A DNA stretch of 40,441 nt from Clostridiales bacterium (GCA_012518395.1 JAAYSJ010000005.1:1-40441); one strand, 5' to 3'. Counted from the first letter of the stretch, positions 25,682 through 34,827 are shown. Notes: generated by a model not told the origin, from the sequence alone. Program-made: numbers and translations.

Positions 25682-25740
25682 TATGGGGGACTTTAGGACT
25701 TTACAACATCTTACTGATGCACATTATACGCCTAAAATGA
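25641..25740 (+). repeat. Conserved tail after partial yyaL copy E
   Basis: CATGAAATAAACTAC, then GGACTTTACAACATCTTACTGATGCACATTATACGCCTAAAATGA in two blocks, matches best the tail of copy A (shared AATATG, GGACTTTA and TTATACGC) and, less well, those of B and C. Confidence 0.6.
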
Positions 25741-25899
25741 TATGGATATATTATTGTTACAAAGCTAGAAAAATATCGCGGGATTAGTTAATACTTTCCT
25801 GTAGGGCTATTGGCATGTTAGAGGTTTTTAACGCATTGAATCTTTGTATAAAATTGGGTATAATTGAATTAAAAGAGTATAGAGAATGGGGTGTGAAAC

Positions 25900-26073
25900 T
25901 TGAGTTTAGCTGAAAGGTTTTTGAAAGAATTTAACGGTCTTCCTGATGACAAAAAAGAACAAGTCATTGATTTTATAGAATTTTTAAAGGCAAAGGATAG
26001 AAATGAGCTTGGGGCATTAATGGATACAGTTATCAAAGAGAACCAGCAAGCCCTTAAGGAATTAAGTCAATGA
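25900..26073 (+). CDS. DUF2281-like antitoxin preceding a Fic/Doc toxin
   Basis: This 57-residue frame starts at a TTG after a GAGAATGGGG site; a stop lies two codons upstream, so no earlier start exists in frame. The product LAERFLKEFNGLPDDKKEQV, then IDFIEFLKAKD, is typical of DUF2281-type antitoxins: a short N-terminal helix pair followed by a charged arm (ALMDTVIKENQQALKEL). Its stop overlaps the Fic ATG (ATGA), the classic TA arrangement. It is a small gene with a rare start, so it is easily missed. Confidence 0.8.
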   Translation: MSLAERFLKEFNGLPDDKKEQVIDFIEFLKAKDRNELGALMDTVIKENQQALKELSQ

Positions 26074-26447
26074 AGATGATTGGTACAGAAGAAATTCTGA
26101 TTTTTCATAAAAAAATTATCAAACAAACTGGGGGTCTATACGGGGTTAGAGACATTGGGCTGATTGAAAGTGCGTTAAATCGGGCCTCTGTCACTTTTGA
26201 TGGTATCGAACTATATAAAAGTATTGAAGACAAGATATCTGTTATAACCTATGGATTGATAAAAAATCATGGGTTTGTTGATGGGAACAAGAGGATTGGT
26301 GTATCAACAATGCTACTGTTATTACGAATAAATGATATTCAAATTCACTATACGCAGAATGAATTAGTACAACTAGGATTAGGTATAGCTGATGGATCAC
26401 TTGATGAAAAAGAAATAAACAAATGGATAAAAAACCATATATTATAA
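26070..26447 (+). CDS. Fic/Doc-family toxin
   Basis: The 125-residue protein is the size of Doc toxins. The active-site motif HGFVDGNKRIG (about residues 69-79) has the catalytic histidine and the GNKR loop of the family. The start ILIFHKKIIKQTGG...GVRDIGLIESALNRA is also typical of death-on-curing proteins. Doc proteins phosphorylate the elongation factor EF-Tu, while other Fic proteins attach AMP; which applies here is not decided by the sequence, although the GNK form is the Doc-like one. It overlaps the antitoxin gene. It is the cargo between copy E and the intact yyaL. Confidence 0.9.
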   Translation: MKMIGTEEILIFHKKIIKQTGGLYGVRDIGLIESALNRASVTFDGIELYKSIEDKISVITYGLIKNHGFVDGNKRIGVSTMLLLLRINDIQIHYTQNELVQLGLGIADGSLDEKEINKWIKNHIL

Positions 26448-26604
26448 AGGGGCTCCTGATGTAGGCACAGTTTTTTTAGGAATGTTCTGGAATGATAGTA
26501 AAGTGGGATCTACCTTAGGATATATAACGTATTAGTATAATTATGTGCAACAGTAAAATTGCATTGAACAAGGAAAACTAGTGAAAGATTGGGAGGCATA
26601 ATGA

Positions 26605-27003
26605 ATGGAATGGGAAATGGGATTAACTCTTAGTCCAAAGCAAAAAGAATTTAAGTGGAAATATTCTAAATCTGATGGTCTAATAATAACCCGTACCTTT
26701 AAGAGTGGTACTAATAAAACGGAATTTTCCAATGGAGATATAGATAAAATTATAAATTTCATAAAAGGAAAGGGAATAGTGCCTCTTGCTAACAATGTAG
26801 AGAAACTATCAAATGCAACGGAGAAGGAAGGCATCGGTAGCTTTATATATCAAAATATTTCGAGTGATATGGCTAATGCCCAAGCAGCCAGTCAATTAGT
26901 ATCCATACTCTATAATGTAGGAGCACTTGGATATAATGGTGCAGCCCGTGGAATGGAATTTTGGGTATTAGAAGAAAACTGGAAGGAAAAATTAATAAAA
27001 TAG
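26605..27003 (+). CDS. Hypothetical protein, 132 aa
   Basis: The ATG at 26605 is eight bases after GGGAGG; an ATG four bases earlier opens only ten codons. The product has a beta-like first half (GLIITRTFKSGTNKTEFSNGD) and a helical second half (IGSFIYQNISSDMANAQAASQLVSILYNVGALGYNG). There is no signal peptide or membrane helix. I do not recognise the family. It is the only gene besides the TA pair in this cassette. Confidence 0.6.
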   Translation: MEWEMGLTLSPKQKEFKWKYSKSDGLIITRTFKSGTNKTEFSNGDIDKIINFIKGKGIVPLANNVEKLSNATEKEGIGSFIYQNISSDMANAQAASQLVSILYNVGALGYNGAARGMEFWVLEENWKEKLIK

Positions 27004-27185
27004 CATAGGAGAAGAGCATCAATAAAAATTATATTAGTGTAATTTTACATTATCCAAGAAAGTGAATAAAGCTTTGTATAATCTTTTTTGGATTAGGAAA
27101 TAATGTCGAGGGAATAAATGACTAACTCGTTCTTTTTATAACACGATATAAGAACCAATAACAATGGGAAAGCAGATTGTTGATT
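27004..27185 (+). other. Spacer before the intact yyaL block
   Basis: It is AT-rich and stop-rich. From about 27150 it matches the sequence before copy E (AGAACCAATAACAATGG). No gene is seen. Confidence 0.4.
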
Positions 27186-27218
27186 AAGGCCTAACACCTG
27201 TCAAAGTCTAAGGTTTTG
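27186..27218 (+). terminator. Weak terminator before the intact yyaL
   Basis: AAGGCCTAACACCTG and the partly complementary AAGTCTAAGGTTTT form a weaker version of the hairpin before copy E. Confidence 0.45.
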
Positions 27219-27273
27219 TATTACCCAATATCATGTCATAATAACATTCGGATAGAATAGCTTCTCTCCGGGG

Positions 27274-27279
27274 TATAAT
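27274..27279 (+). promoter_or_regulatory. -10 box of the intact yyaL
   Basis: TATAAT stands 31 bases before the ATG, as in the partial copies. CATTCGGATAGAA lies about 20-30 bases upstream of it and is conserved in copies C and E. It may be a regulator site or a poor -35. Confidence 0.6.
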
Positions 27280-27310
27280 ATTACCATTATATCATGGAGG
27301 ACCTTATAAT

Positions 27311-29470
27311 ATGAATAATTCAAATAGAGTATCAAATAGATTGATAAACGAAAAATCCCCGTACTTACTACAGCATGCCTACAACCCCGTAGACTGGTAC
27401 CCCTGGGCAGACGAAGCCTTTGATAAAGCCAAAGCAGAAGACAAGCCAATCTTCCTATCCATCGGTTATAGCACTTGTCACTGGTGCCATGTCATGGAAC
27501 GAGAATCCTTTGAAGATAACGAAGTGGCAGAAATATTGAACAAGTATTTTGTGTCCATAAAGGTAGATCGGGAGGAAAGACCCGATATAGATCACATTTA
27601 CATGACCGTATGTCAGGCCATGACAGGGAGCGGGGGCTGGCCCCTTACCGTTATAATGACCCCTGATCAAAAGCCCTTCTTTGCTGGCACCTATTTTCCT
27701 AAAAAAGGCAGAAGGGGCATGATGGGGCTTATGGGACTACTTGATAGGGTTAGGAAAGGCTGGCAAGATGATAGGCAAACCATGGTGGATTCTGCCGATT
27801 CCATAGTTGAGAGTATGAAACCGCATTTTGCCATGGGGGAAAAGGACGCTGAACTAACAAAAGAAACAATAGATGAGGCTTATAGGATGCTGGAGGCCTC
27901 ATTTGATAGTAACTATGGCGGATTCGGGCATTCACCTAAATTCCCGACCCCCCATAGTCTATCCTTTCTTCTCCGGTATTGGAAAATTGCCGGTGAGAAA
28001 AGGGCCTTAGAAATGGTCGAGAAAACCCTGGAAGGTATGTACAAGGGCGGCATATTTGACCATATAGGATACGGTTTTTCAAGGTATTCAACGGATCAGA
28101 AATGGCTTGTACCCCATTTTGAAAAGATGCTCTATGATAATGCCCTATTGGCCATAGCATATTTAGAAGCATACCAAGTTACGGCGCAAGAAGGATATGC
28201 AGTAATTGCCGAAAAGATATTTACCTATATACTCCGAGATATGACCCATCCTGAAGGGGGGTTCTATTCTGCCGAGGATGCGGATTCTGAGGGCGTAGAA
28301 GGTAAATTCTATGTTTGGACCCCGGAAGAGATAAAGAGTATCCTGGGGGAAGAGGATGGTAAATTCTTTTGCAACTTTTATGGGATTACCCCTAGAGGCA
28401 ATTTTGAAGGGAAGAGCATAGCCAATAGATTACATGACAAGGTTGCATGGAAAATTGGCAAAGACGGGGATACCAATAGCGATGGTAGGCATACAAGCGT
28501 TGATACTACAGATATATCAGCCGGTTCGGCAACCACAAATTTGGATTTCGCCGATGGAAGAATTGCCGAATTAAGAAAAAGAGTCTTCGATCAACGGAAT
28601 GAAAGGATCCACCCCCATAAAGACGATAAGGTATTGACCGCCTGGAATGGACTGATGATAGCTGCTCTTTCTATAGGTGCCAGAGTATTGGAAAAGCAGG
28701 ATTATCTTGATGCAGCGAAGAAGGCCTTGGATTTTATATTTTCCCATTTGGTTAATGAGGATGGCAGGCTACTAGCCAGATACAGGGATGGAGAAGCGGC
28801 TCATCTTGCCTACCTGGATGATTATGCCTTTTTAACATGGGCTCTGCTTGAAATGTATCATACTACCTTTGAATCCGGATATCTTAGTAAAGCTCTCAAA
28901 CTGAATGAAGAGATGTTGACTTTATTCGATGACGAAGAAAACGGTGGAATGTTTCTGTACGCCAAGGACGGTGAAGAGCTTATAGCTCGGCCTAAGGAAG
29001 TGCATGATGGGGCATTGCCCTCAGGCAATTCGGTAGCAGCCCTTAATATGCTCAGGCTGGCACGACTGACGGGGGACAGTGGGCTTGAAGAAAAGGCATA
29101 CAGCCACCTTAACGCCTTTGCAGGGGAAGTACAAACCAATCCGGCAGCCTATACCCATTTTCTTATGGCAGCAGTTTTCGGTCTATATCCTACAGGCGAA
29201 ATAGTATTGGCAGGTGACAGCAAGGATACCGGAATCCAAAGGATGATAAGCCTTGTCCATAAATCCTTTCTCCCTCAGATTACAGTCCTTCTAAACGATA
29301 CAGATTTACCGGAAGAACCTGCAGAAGATCAACCGCCCATTAGGGATTTAGCACCCTACGTTATGGGACAACAGGCTGTAGGTGGCAAACCCACCGCCTA
29401 TCTATGCGAGAACTATGCCTGTAAGGCACCTATAACTGACTTTGAAGAGTTTAGAAAAGCACTGAATTGA
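27311..29470 (+). CDS. yyaL: Full-length YyaL/DUF255 thioredoxin-domain protein (SPATA20 family)
   Basis: This is a 719-residue protein of normal family length. The N-terminal DUF255 thioredoxin-like domain (about 1-165) opens [15 protein letters not shown] and NPVDWYPW, with the CxxC site in [14 protein letters not shown] (about residues 56-69) and the cis-proline loop [11 protein letters not shown]. The rest (about 190-719) is an alpha/alpha barrel like that of N-acylglucosamine 2-epimerases: [67 protein letters not shown]. The enzymatic reaction is not known. The ATG follows GGAGGA. Its promoter and first 61 codons are the block copied five times upstream; the copies diverge from this gene right after the CHWCHV codons. 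Confidence 0.95.
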   Translation: MNNSNRVSNRLINEKSPYLLQHAYNPVDWYPWADEAFDKAKAEDKPIFLSIGYSTCHWCHVMERESFEDNEVAEILNKYFVSIKVDREERPDIDHIYMTVCQAMTGSGGWPLTVIMTPDQKPFFAGTYFPKKGRRGMMGLMGLLDRVRKGWQDDRQTMVDSADSIVESMKPHFAMGEKDAELTKETIDEAYRMLEASFDSNYGGFGHSPKFPTPHSLSFLLRYWKIAGEKRALEMVEKTLEGMYKGGIFDHIGYGFSRYSTDQKWLVPHFEKMLYDNALLAIAYLEAYQVTAQEGYAVIAEKIFTYILRDMTHPEGGFYSAEDADSEGVEGKFYVWTPEEIKSILGEEDGKFFCNFYGITPRGNFEGKSIANRLHDKVAWKIGKDGDTNSDGRHTSVDTTDISAGSATTNLDFADGRIAELRKRVFDQRNERIHPHKDDKVLTAWNGLMIAALSIGARVLEKQDYLDAAKKALDFIFSHLVNEDGRLLARYRDGEAAHLAYLDDYAFLTWALLEMYHTTFESGYLSKALKLNEEMLTLFDDEENGGMFLYAKDGEELIARPKEVHDGALPSGNSVAALNMLRLARLTGDSGLEEKAYSHLNAFAGEVQTNPAAYTHFLMAAVFGLYPTGEIVLAGDSKDTGIQRMISLVHKSFLPQITVLLNDTDLPEEPAEDQPPIRDLAPYVMGQQAVGGKPTAYLCENYACKAPITDFEEFRKALN

Positions 29471-29974
29471 CAGTCAAACAAAGGATATCTGTAGTGGGCA
29501 AAATCAGGTAATTGGTGATTTTCAGATGACATTTTCACTTAAATGTCTTATAATATGATTATTGTATATGTTATATTGATGGTTATCACTTACAGGGCAA
29601 ATTGAACTAAATCCCATCCGATATTTATTATCATTTTTAGTCCTGCCGATATTTGATATGGGGTAAGAAATTCAGTTATATGTTCTTTGGGGTGAAACCA
29701 TGTTGATAGTATAGATATGTAATATAAGAATTAAGAAAATGTTTTGTGCTATACCAACAAGATACAAAATAATGGTTATGATATTGACAATAAAACTATT
29801 TCAATGATGGTTTCATAGTCATTATATATATGTTTTGCATTAAATAACGATTACGCTGTTCCTATGGAAATGGAATTTTTGCCTGCTGCATAATTGTCAT
29901 TTTATACTCGGATTGTATAATGCAAAACATATTTTTTGATTCATATATAGCGTGAAACATATAGAAGGGGGAAA
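29471..29974 (+). other. 500-base intergenic region with an inverted repeat
   Basis: It is AT-rich with no credible gene. ATATGTTTTGCATTA (29828-29842) and TAATGCAAAACATAT (29918-29932) are inverted copies of one 15-base word, 75 bases apart, just before the ABC transporter gene. AGAAGGGGG near the end is the ribosome site of that gene. Confidence 0.6.
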
Positions 29975-31750
29975 GTGTGTTTGGCTAAGGACAAAAAGGT
30001 GCTTAAGCGTTTTGTATCCTATTATAAGCCTCATAGGAGGCTTTTTATTATAGACATAATTTGCGCCTTTACTATTTCAGTTATCGATTTGTTTTTTCCT
30101 GCCCTGACAAGGCAAGTCTTGCAGACCGTTATACCTAACGGTCAAATCAATATATTTTGGATATTTATAGGGACAATGGCTCTTATGTATATTGTGAGGA
30201 CCTTTCTGCAATATGTTGTTAATTACTGGGGACATATCCTGGGGGTAAGAATCGAATACGATATGAGAAAGGATCTATTCTCCCATCTGCAGACACTGTC
30301 TTTCAGGTTCTTTGACAGAAACAGAACAGGCCACCTTATGTCCAGAATGGTAAACGATCTGGCCGAGATTGCTGAGCTTGCACATCATGGGCCGGAGGAT
30401 CTGTTCTTGTCACTTGTGATGCTCATAGGATCTTTTTTTATGCTGGTAAGAATCGAATGGAGATTGACCCTTATGGTTTACGCCTTCGTTCCCTTTATGG
30501 TATGGTACGGTATAAACAGGCGTAAGAAAATGAACAAAGCCTTTAAGGATATGCGGGTAAAATTAGCAGATGTAAATGCCCAGTTGGAAAGCAGCATTTC
30601 AGGGGTCAGGGTATCAAAATCCTTTACCAATGAAAGGCATGAAAAGGATAAATTCGAAAGGGGAAACCTTAAGTTCCGTGGATCCAAGTACTGGGCCTAC
30701 AAATTTATGGCTTTTTTCCATACGGGAATAGAGTTGATGGCAGCCCTTCTCAATATAACGGTAGTAGCGGCCGGCGGGTATATGATTTTTAAAGGGACTA
30801 TTGATATAGCTGATTTGCTAGCTTTTATAATGTATATTGGCCTATTTATGCAGCCCATCCGACAATTATCAAATTTTGTGCAACAGTTCGAGTCGGGGAT
30901 GACCGGTATTGAAAGGTTTGTCGAGATAATGGACGAGAAATCCGAGATAAGCGACTCTCCCGGTGCCAAGGAATTAGTCGGTGTCAGGGGAGATATTAAA
31001 TTCCATAATGTAAGCTTTTCTTATGATGAAAATGAGCGTGTTCTGGAAAATATCAATTTAAGGATAGATGCAGGCAGGACTGTAGCCCTGGTGGGTCCTT
31101 CAGGTGGGGGCAAGACTACCATGTGCCACCTCATCCCTCGTTTTTATGAGGTCAATGAAGGCTATATATCCATTGATGATAATGATATAAAGGACTACAC
31201 CATAAAATCCCTTAGGAAGAACATCGGTATAGTCCAGCAGGACGTCTTTTTGTTTGCCGGAACTATAGGGGAGAATATCCTTTATGGTAATATAGATGCC
31301 ACTCAAGAAGAGGTTATACAGGCTGCTAAGAATGCTAATATTCACGATTTTATCATAGGCTTGCCAGACGGTTATGATACCGACGTAGGTGAAAGAGGCG
31401 TAAGGTTATCCGGTGGACAGAAACAAAGAATATCCATCGCCAGGGTATTTTTAAAAAACCCGCCCATCCTCATATTGGATGAGGCTACCTCTGCCCTTGA
31501 CAACGAAACGGAAATAAAGATACAGAAGGCCTTGGAGAACCTATCCAAAGGCAGGACCACCTTGGTCATCGCTCATAGGTTATCCACTATAAAGAATGCT
31601 GACTGGATATTGGTATTGACAGAAGATGGCATTAAAGAGCAAGGCAGCCATGAGGCTTTGCTGGCTGAGGGCGGCATTTACTCCAATCTTTACAGTGCCC
31701 AATTTAAAGGGATAGATCTTGAAGATATGTTAAAACCCGAGGCAGGTTAA
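29975..31750 (+). CDS. ABC exporter half-transporter (MsbA/MDR type)
   Basis: The 591-residue protein fuses six membrane helices (about 20-310) with an ATPase domain (about 340-580). The ATPase has Walker A GPSGGGKTT, Q-loop VQQDVFLFAG, signature LSGGQKQR, Walker B ILILDEATSALD and switch histidine IAHRLSTI. It would act as a homodimer or with another half, pumping a lipid, drug or peptide out; the substrate is not predictable. The GTG start is only three bases from the G-rich ribosome site, and a TTG at 29981 (nine bases away) is an equally good or better start. A possible pair of operators precedes it. Confidence 0.93.
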   Translation: MCLAKDKKVLKRFVSYYKPHRRLFIIDIICAFTISVIDLFFPALTRQVLQTVIPNGQINIFWIFIGTMALMYIVRTFLQYVVNYWGHILGVRIEYDMRKDLFSHLQTLSFRFFDRNRTGHLMSRMVNDLAEIAELAHHGPEDLFLSLVMLIGSFFMLVRIEWRLTLMVYAFVPFMVWYGINRRKKMNKAFKDMRVKLADVNAQLESSISGVRVSKSFTNERHEKDKFERGNLKFRGSKYWAYKFMAFFHTGIELMAALLNITVVAAGGYMIFKGTIDIADLLAFIMYIGLFMQPIRQLSNFVQQFESGMTGIERFVEIMDEKSEISDSPGAKELVGVRGDIKFHNVSFSYDENERVLENINLRIDAGRTVALVGPSGGGKTTMCHLIPRFYEVNEGYISIDDNDIKDYTIKSLRKNIGIVQQDVFLFAGTIGENILYGNIDATQEEVIQAAKNANIHDFIIGLPDGYDTDVGERGVRLSGGQKQRISIARVFLKNPPILILDEATSALDNETEIKIQKALENLSKGRTTLVIAHRLSTIKNADWILVLTEDGIKEQGSHEALLAEGGIYSNLYSAQFKGIDLEDMLKPEAG

Positions 31751-31772
31751 TATATGGATGCATTTACTGAAA

Positions 31773-31794
31773 TAGCAGGGTTTAGTCCCTGCTA
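31773..31794 (+). terminator. Hairpin after the ABC exporter gene
   Basis: TAGCAGGG and CCCTGCTA form an eight-base stem with a loop of six; the following sequence is AT-rich but lacks a T run. Confidence 0.55.
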
Positions 31795-31840
31795 TAAAAC
31801 ATAATTATTGCGAGATAATCATAGGTAAGGGGTACAAATT

Positions 31841-33292
31841 ATGGATCAATTCGCGCGAAAGCATAAAAATATTTTGGGTATAATAATTTTTATAATCCTC
31901 ACAGTCATATTATTTGGGTGTGGTGCAACTCCTTCCAGTACGACTCCCATAGTTGAGGGGGTTCCCGATACATCAAAGTATGTAAAGCTTGCCATGGTTC
32001 TGGCTGCTCCGGCATCGGAAGATACAATAATGGGCTATAGTGATACTGTAAAGGAACTGAATTTAAGCTTAAGGGAGAAGATAAACGCTAATGTGGAGAT
32101 AACTTTTATGCCCGTGGGCGAATCCGATACAGAATACCTCTTGGCCTTTGATTCAAAGGATTCCCCAGATATTATTTATGGGAGCGCAGGGGGACACCCG
32201 GGATATTTCAGCCTGATTAAGCAAGACATTCTTATGCCCCTTGATGAGCTGCTGCCTGTTTATGCTAAAGGGATATGGGAGGGGATCGACCCCGATCGTT
32301 GGGAAGATGTAAAATATCAGGGTAAAATATACGGTATCCCCTTTGGTAGTGAAGAATATTGGGGTAACGGGTTTTTCTATCGAGAAGACTTACTTATGAA
32401 ATATGAGATGGAGCCCATTAAATCCATAGAAAATCTGGAGACTTTTATGGATATTTTATTGGAAGAAGAGCAGGATATCACCCCGATAGCTATGAATGAG
32501 GACGAGGCCGTAGGGCTCTATAATATGCTTGTTGGTCTCCATGAAAACTGGATTCCTGCCCCCGGCCTGCCATTAGATGGCTTATACTTGGTGGCAGAAT
32601 CACAGGATGATATTAAGAATATAATTCACCCCGCCTTTAGCAATGAATTTTTACAATTCGCCGAGAAGACAAAGGAGTGGGCAAATAAAGGTTATTGGGC
32701 TGAGGACGTCTTATTAGCAGGGGATGAGGTAGTGGATGGCCTAGAAACAGGGAAAACGGTCTTGGCGTTTGGCAACCCTGATCGATATGCGGATTATATT
32801 AATGGGATTGAAAGCCCCGGGAACGGGGTAAAAAAGGATTTAAAATATTTTTGTTTTGAGAATGAAACCAAAAAAGTCATTAAGAGTAGCGCAGCCCAAA
32901 ATGTTTTTAGTATTAACAGTGAATCCGAAAATGCAGAAAGGGCATTGATGGCCTTAGATTATATATTAAGAGACAAAAGATTTGAAGAGATAATGGGGTA
33001 TGGGTTCAACGGTTCCGTTAATCCTTCAACCGATGGCGATGATTTAGAGGATTTGATCGGAGAGTATACCAAAGATGCAATAACGGATCCTTTCGCAAAG
33101 TTTGAGCTTGATCTTTCTTCAGTGAAAAAGGAGATTGAGGATACCAATAGGGTAAACAGCCAATACGGTATACCTATCCTCTTGGGGCAGGTAGAAGATC
33201 CTCAGGATGCGGTTAGAAGATATAGGAGGGAATTGGGGGATGCCGGCATACAAAAAATTATTGAGACATTGGGGGAACAGCTGAGACCATAG
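31841..33292 (+). CDS. Extracellular solute-binding lipoprotein
   Basis: The 483-residue protein has a lipoprotein signal (hydrophobic 12-27, lipobox LFGC, cysteine about residue 27) and the fold of family 1 (carbohydrate-type) binding proteins. Visible motifs are SPDIIYGSAGGHPGYF, LMPLDELLP, YQGKIYGIPFGSEEYWGNGFFYREDLLMKY and a C-terminal AERALMALDYIL-RDKR. It should hold a sugar or similar solute for an ABC importer, but no permease gene is near, so it is an orphan or serves a sensor. GGTAAGGGG precedes the ATG. Confidence 0.85.
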   Translation: MDQFARKHKNILGIIIFIILTVILFGCGATPSSTTPIVEGVPDTSKYVKLAMVLAAPASEDTIMGYSDTVKELNLSLREKINANVEITFMPVGESDTEYLLAFDSKDSPDIIYGSAGGHPGYFSLIKQDILMPLDELLPVYAKGIWEGIDPDRWEDVKYQGKIYGIPFGSEEYWGNGFFYREDLLMKYEMEPIKSIENLETFMDILLEEEQDITPIAMNEDEAVGLYNMLVGLHENWIPAPGLPLDGLYLVAESQDDIKNIIHPAFSNEFLQFAEKTKEWANKGYWAEDVLLAGDEVVDGLETGKTVLAFGNPDRYADYINGIESPGNGVKKDLKYFCFENETKKVIKSSAAQNVFSINSESENAERALMALDYILRDKRFEEIMGYGFNGSVNPSTDGDDLEDLIGEYTKDAITDPFAKFELDLSSVKKEIEDTNRVNSQYGIPILLGQVEDPQDAVRRYRRELGDAGIQKIIETLGEQLRP

Positions 33293-33303
33293 GATATTTT
33301 CTA

Positions 33304-33333
33304 TTGACAGATAGTGTCGACAGGGTCTATGAT
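33304..33333 (+). promoter_or_regulatory. Promoter of the riboswitch leader
   Basis: TTGACA and TATGAT, 18 bases apart, form a near-consensus vegetative promoter whose start site would lie just ahead of the riboswitch. Confidence 0.8.
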
Positions 33334-33353
33334 GGTTATATAGAATTTTGGAT

Positions 33354-33456
33354 AAAGGGGAGTAACTCGTCGCTTTTTTGCGATTATCCCGGCCGTCAAT
33401 ACGGTGGCACAGTCACCCGGTCGTGATTCAAATATTTATTTGGGAGTGAGACTTTT
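33354..33456 (+). ncRNA. yybP-ykoY (Mn2+) riboswitch
   Basis: The conserved features of this class appear in order: AAAGGGGAGTAAC at the 5' side, a variable hairpin (TCGCTTTTTTGCGA), GTCAATACGGTGGC with the internal loop, a second hairpin, and TTGGGAGTGAGACTTTT at the 3' side. The last bases also form one arm of the terminator that follows, so ligand binding should compete with termination. Riboswitches of this class sense Mn2+ and turn on Mn export or related genes when it is in excess. The gene controlled here is a decarboxylase beta subunit, which is an unexpected target. Confidence 0.9.
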
Positions 33457-33488
33457 GTCTGGCTTTTTTGCCGGACAAAAGTCTTTTT
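33450..33488 (+). terminator. Expression-platform terminator of the Mn2+ riboswitch
   Basis: GACTTTTGTCTGGC pairs over 14 bases with GCCGGACAAAAGTC around six T, then TTTTT follows. It overlaps the 3' end of the riboswitch core and ends 27 bases before the next start codon, a classic transcription-stop switch. Confidence 0.92.
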
Positions 33489-33515
33489 ATATTATGTTTG
33501 TGATGGGGGAAAAAC

Positions 33516-34622
33516 GTGGATAAATTATTAGAGGGATTGGTCAATATGACCTGGCAGCAAGGGACAATGATTTTAATCGGCCTGGCTCTTATCTATCTGG
33601 CAATAAAAAAAGAGTATGAGCCGATGCTTCTTTTACCGATTGGCTTTGGGGCTATACTCACCAACATACCCATGTCTTCAGCGGTAGGGGAGGGTGGCTT
33701 TCTGACAATTCTCTATGGGGCAGGTATCAGTACCGAGCTTTTCCCCATACTGATATTCATTGCCATAGGTGCGATGATAGATTTCAGTCCCCTTTTAAAG
33801 CAACCGGTGATGATATTCTTCGGGGCGGCCGCTCAACTTGGGATTTTTGCAGCAATGCTTCTAGCGGCATCTACCGGTGTATTCAGCTTAAAAGAGGCGG
33901 CTTCGATCGGGATAATTGGTGCCGCCGACGGGCCCACCTCCATCTATGTAGCCAATCTCTTTGCTCCTGACTTATTGGGTCCTATATCGGTAGCGGCTTA
34001 TTCTTATATGGCTTTGGTACCTTTAATACAGCCCCCTGTTATACGGGCGCTTACGACCTCAAAAGAACGCAAAATTCGTATGGATGCGGATTTTGATGTG
34101 AAAGTCTCAAAGAAGGTGCTGATACTTTTCCCTATAATTGTGACCTTGGTGGCTGGGGTTATTGCCCCTGTTAGTGTAGGCCTTATAGGATCATTGATGT
34201 TTGGAAATCTGGTAAGGGAATCTGGTGTACTGGAGAGGCTTTCAAAATCAGCCCAAAATGAACTGGCCAATTTGGTGACATTGCTGTTGGGGATAACCAT
34301 CGGTTCTACTATGGTGGCCGAGAAATTCCTGGCTCCTGCCACCCTATTAATCATTTTTATTGGGTTTTTAGCCTTTGTCCTTGATACGGCGGGAGGAGTC
34401 CTCTTTGCAAAGTTCATCAACCTCTTCCTAAAGAAAAAGGTCAACCCCATGATAGGGGCGGCGGGCATATCCGCCTTTCCCATGTCGGCAAGGGTGGTGC
34501 AGAAGATGGCTCTCAAAGAGGATCCCGGCAATTTTATCTTGATGCAGGCTATTGGAGCCAATGTATCCGGGCAGATTGGATCTGTTATTGCCGGCGGGAT
34601 ATTATTGGCGTTGATAGGCTAG
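33516..34622 (+). CDS. Na+-translocating decarboxylase beta subunit (OadB/GcdB/MmdB family)
   Basis: The 368-residue protein has about nine to eleven membrane segments. The family signature GIIGAADGPTSIYVANLFAP (about 131-150) includes the buried aspartate used in Na+ transport. VSVGLIGSLMFGNLVRESG (about 220-238) and PMIGAAGISAFPMSARVVQK (about 310-329) are also typical. In known pumps this subunit moves Na+ out while CO2 is released from biotin on the alpha/gamma chains. The GTG start has GGGGG ahead. A small gamma-like gene follows, but no alpha or biotin-carrier gene is in the window, so the substrate is unknown. It is controlled by a Mn2+ riboswitch. Confidence 0.92.
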   Translation: MDKLLEGLVNMTWQQGTMILIGLALIYLAIKKEYEPMLLLPIGFGAILTNIPMSSAVGEGGFLTILYGAGISTELFPILIFIAIGAMIDFSPLLKQPVMIFFGAAAQLGIFAAMLLAASTGVFSLKEAASIGIIGAADGPTSIYVANLFAPDLLGPISVAAYSYMALVPLIQPPVIRALTTSKERKIRMDADFDVKVSKKVLILFPIIVTLVAGVIAPVSVGLIGSLMFGNLVRESGVLERLSKSAQNELANLVTLLLGITIGSTMVAEKFLAPATLLIIFIGFLAFVLDTAGGVLFAKFINLFLKKKVNPMIGAAGISAFPMSARVVQKMALKEDPGNFILMQAIGANVSGQIGSVIAGGILLALIG

Positions 34623-34695
34623 AAGATCATTATGACTGGTTTAATAGGAAGAGCTAGCAAGTTCGAAGGTCGTGCTGGCGGATTAGGGGGATATA

Positions 34696-34818
34696 ATGAA
34701 TCAGGTTGTTGTAGAATCTATTAAAATATTGGGTATGGGTATGGGGACGGTTTTCGTGGTATTAGCTTTGTTTTATGCCATAGTAAAGGGGCTTAATAGG
34801 CTATTCCCTTCAAATTAG
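34696..34818 (+). CDS. Small gamma-type (OadG-like) decarboxylase subunit
   Basis: The 40-residue protein has a single membrane helix (about 10-28: ILGMGMGTVFVVLALFYAI) followed by a basic tail. Length, the GMG(M)G.VF motif and position after a beta subunit match the N-terminal anchor of OadG-like gamma subunits, which hold the pump together. The usual proline-rich tail and zinc site are missing. AGGGGG precedes the ATG. At 40 codons it is easily missed. Confidence 0.65.
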   Translation: MNQVVVESIKILGMGMGTVFVVLALFYAIVKGLNRLFPSN

Positions 34819-34827
34819 GGATTGGGC

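Noticed and set aside
2197-27310. A phage, integrase or transposase driving the array
   Set aside because: No frame in the region shows integrase, resolvase, DDE or HUH motifs; the mechanism stays unknown.
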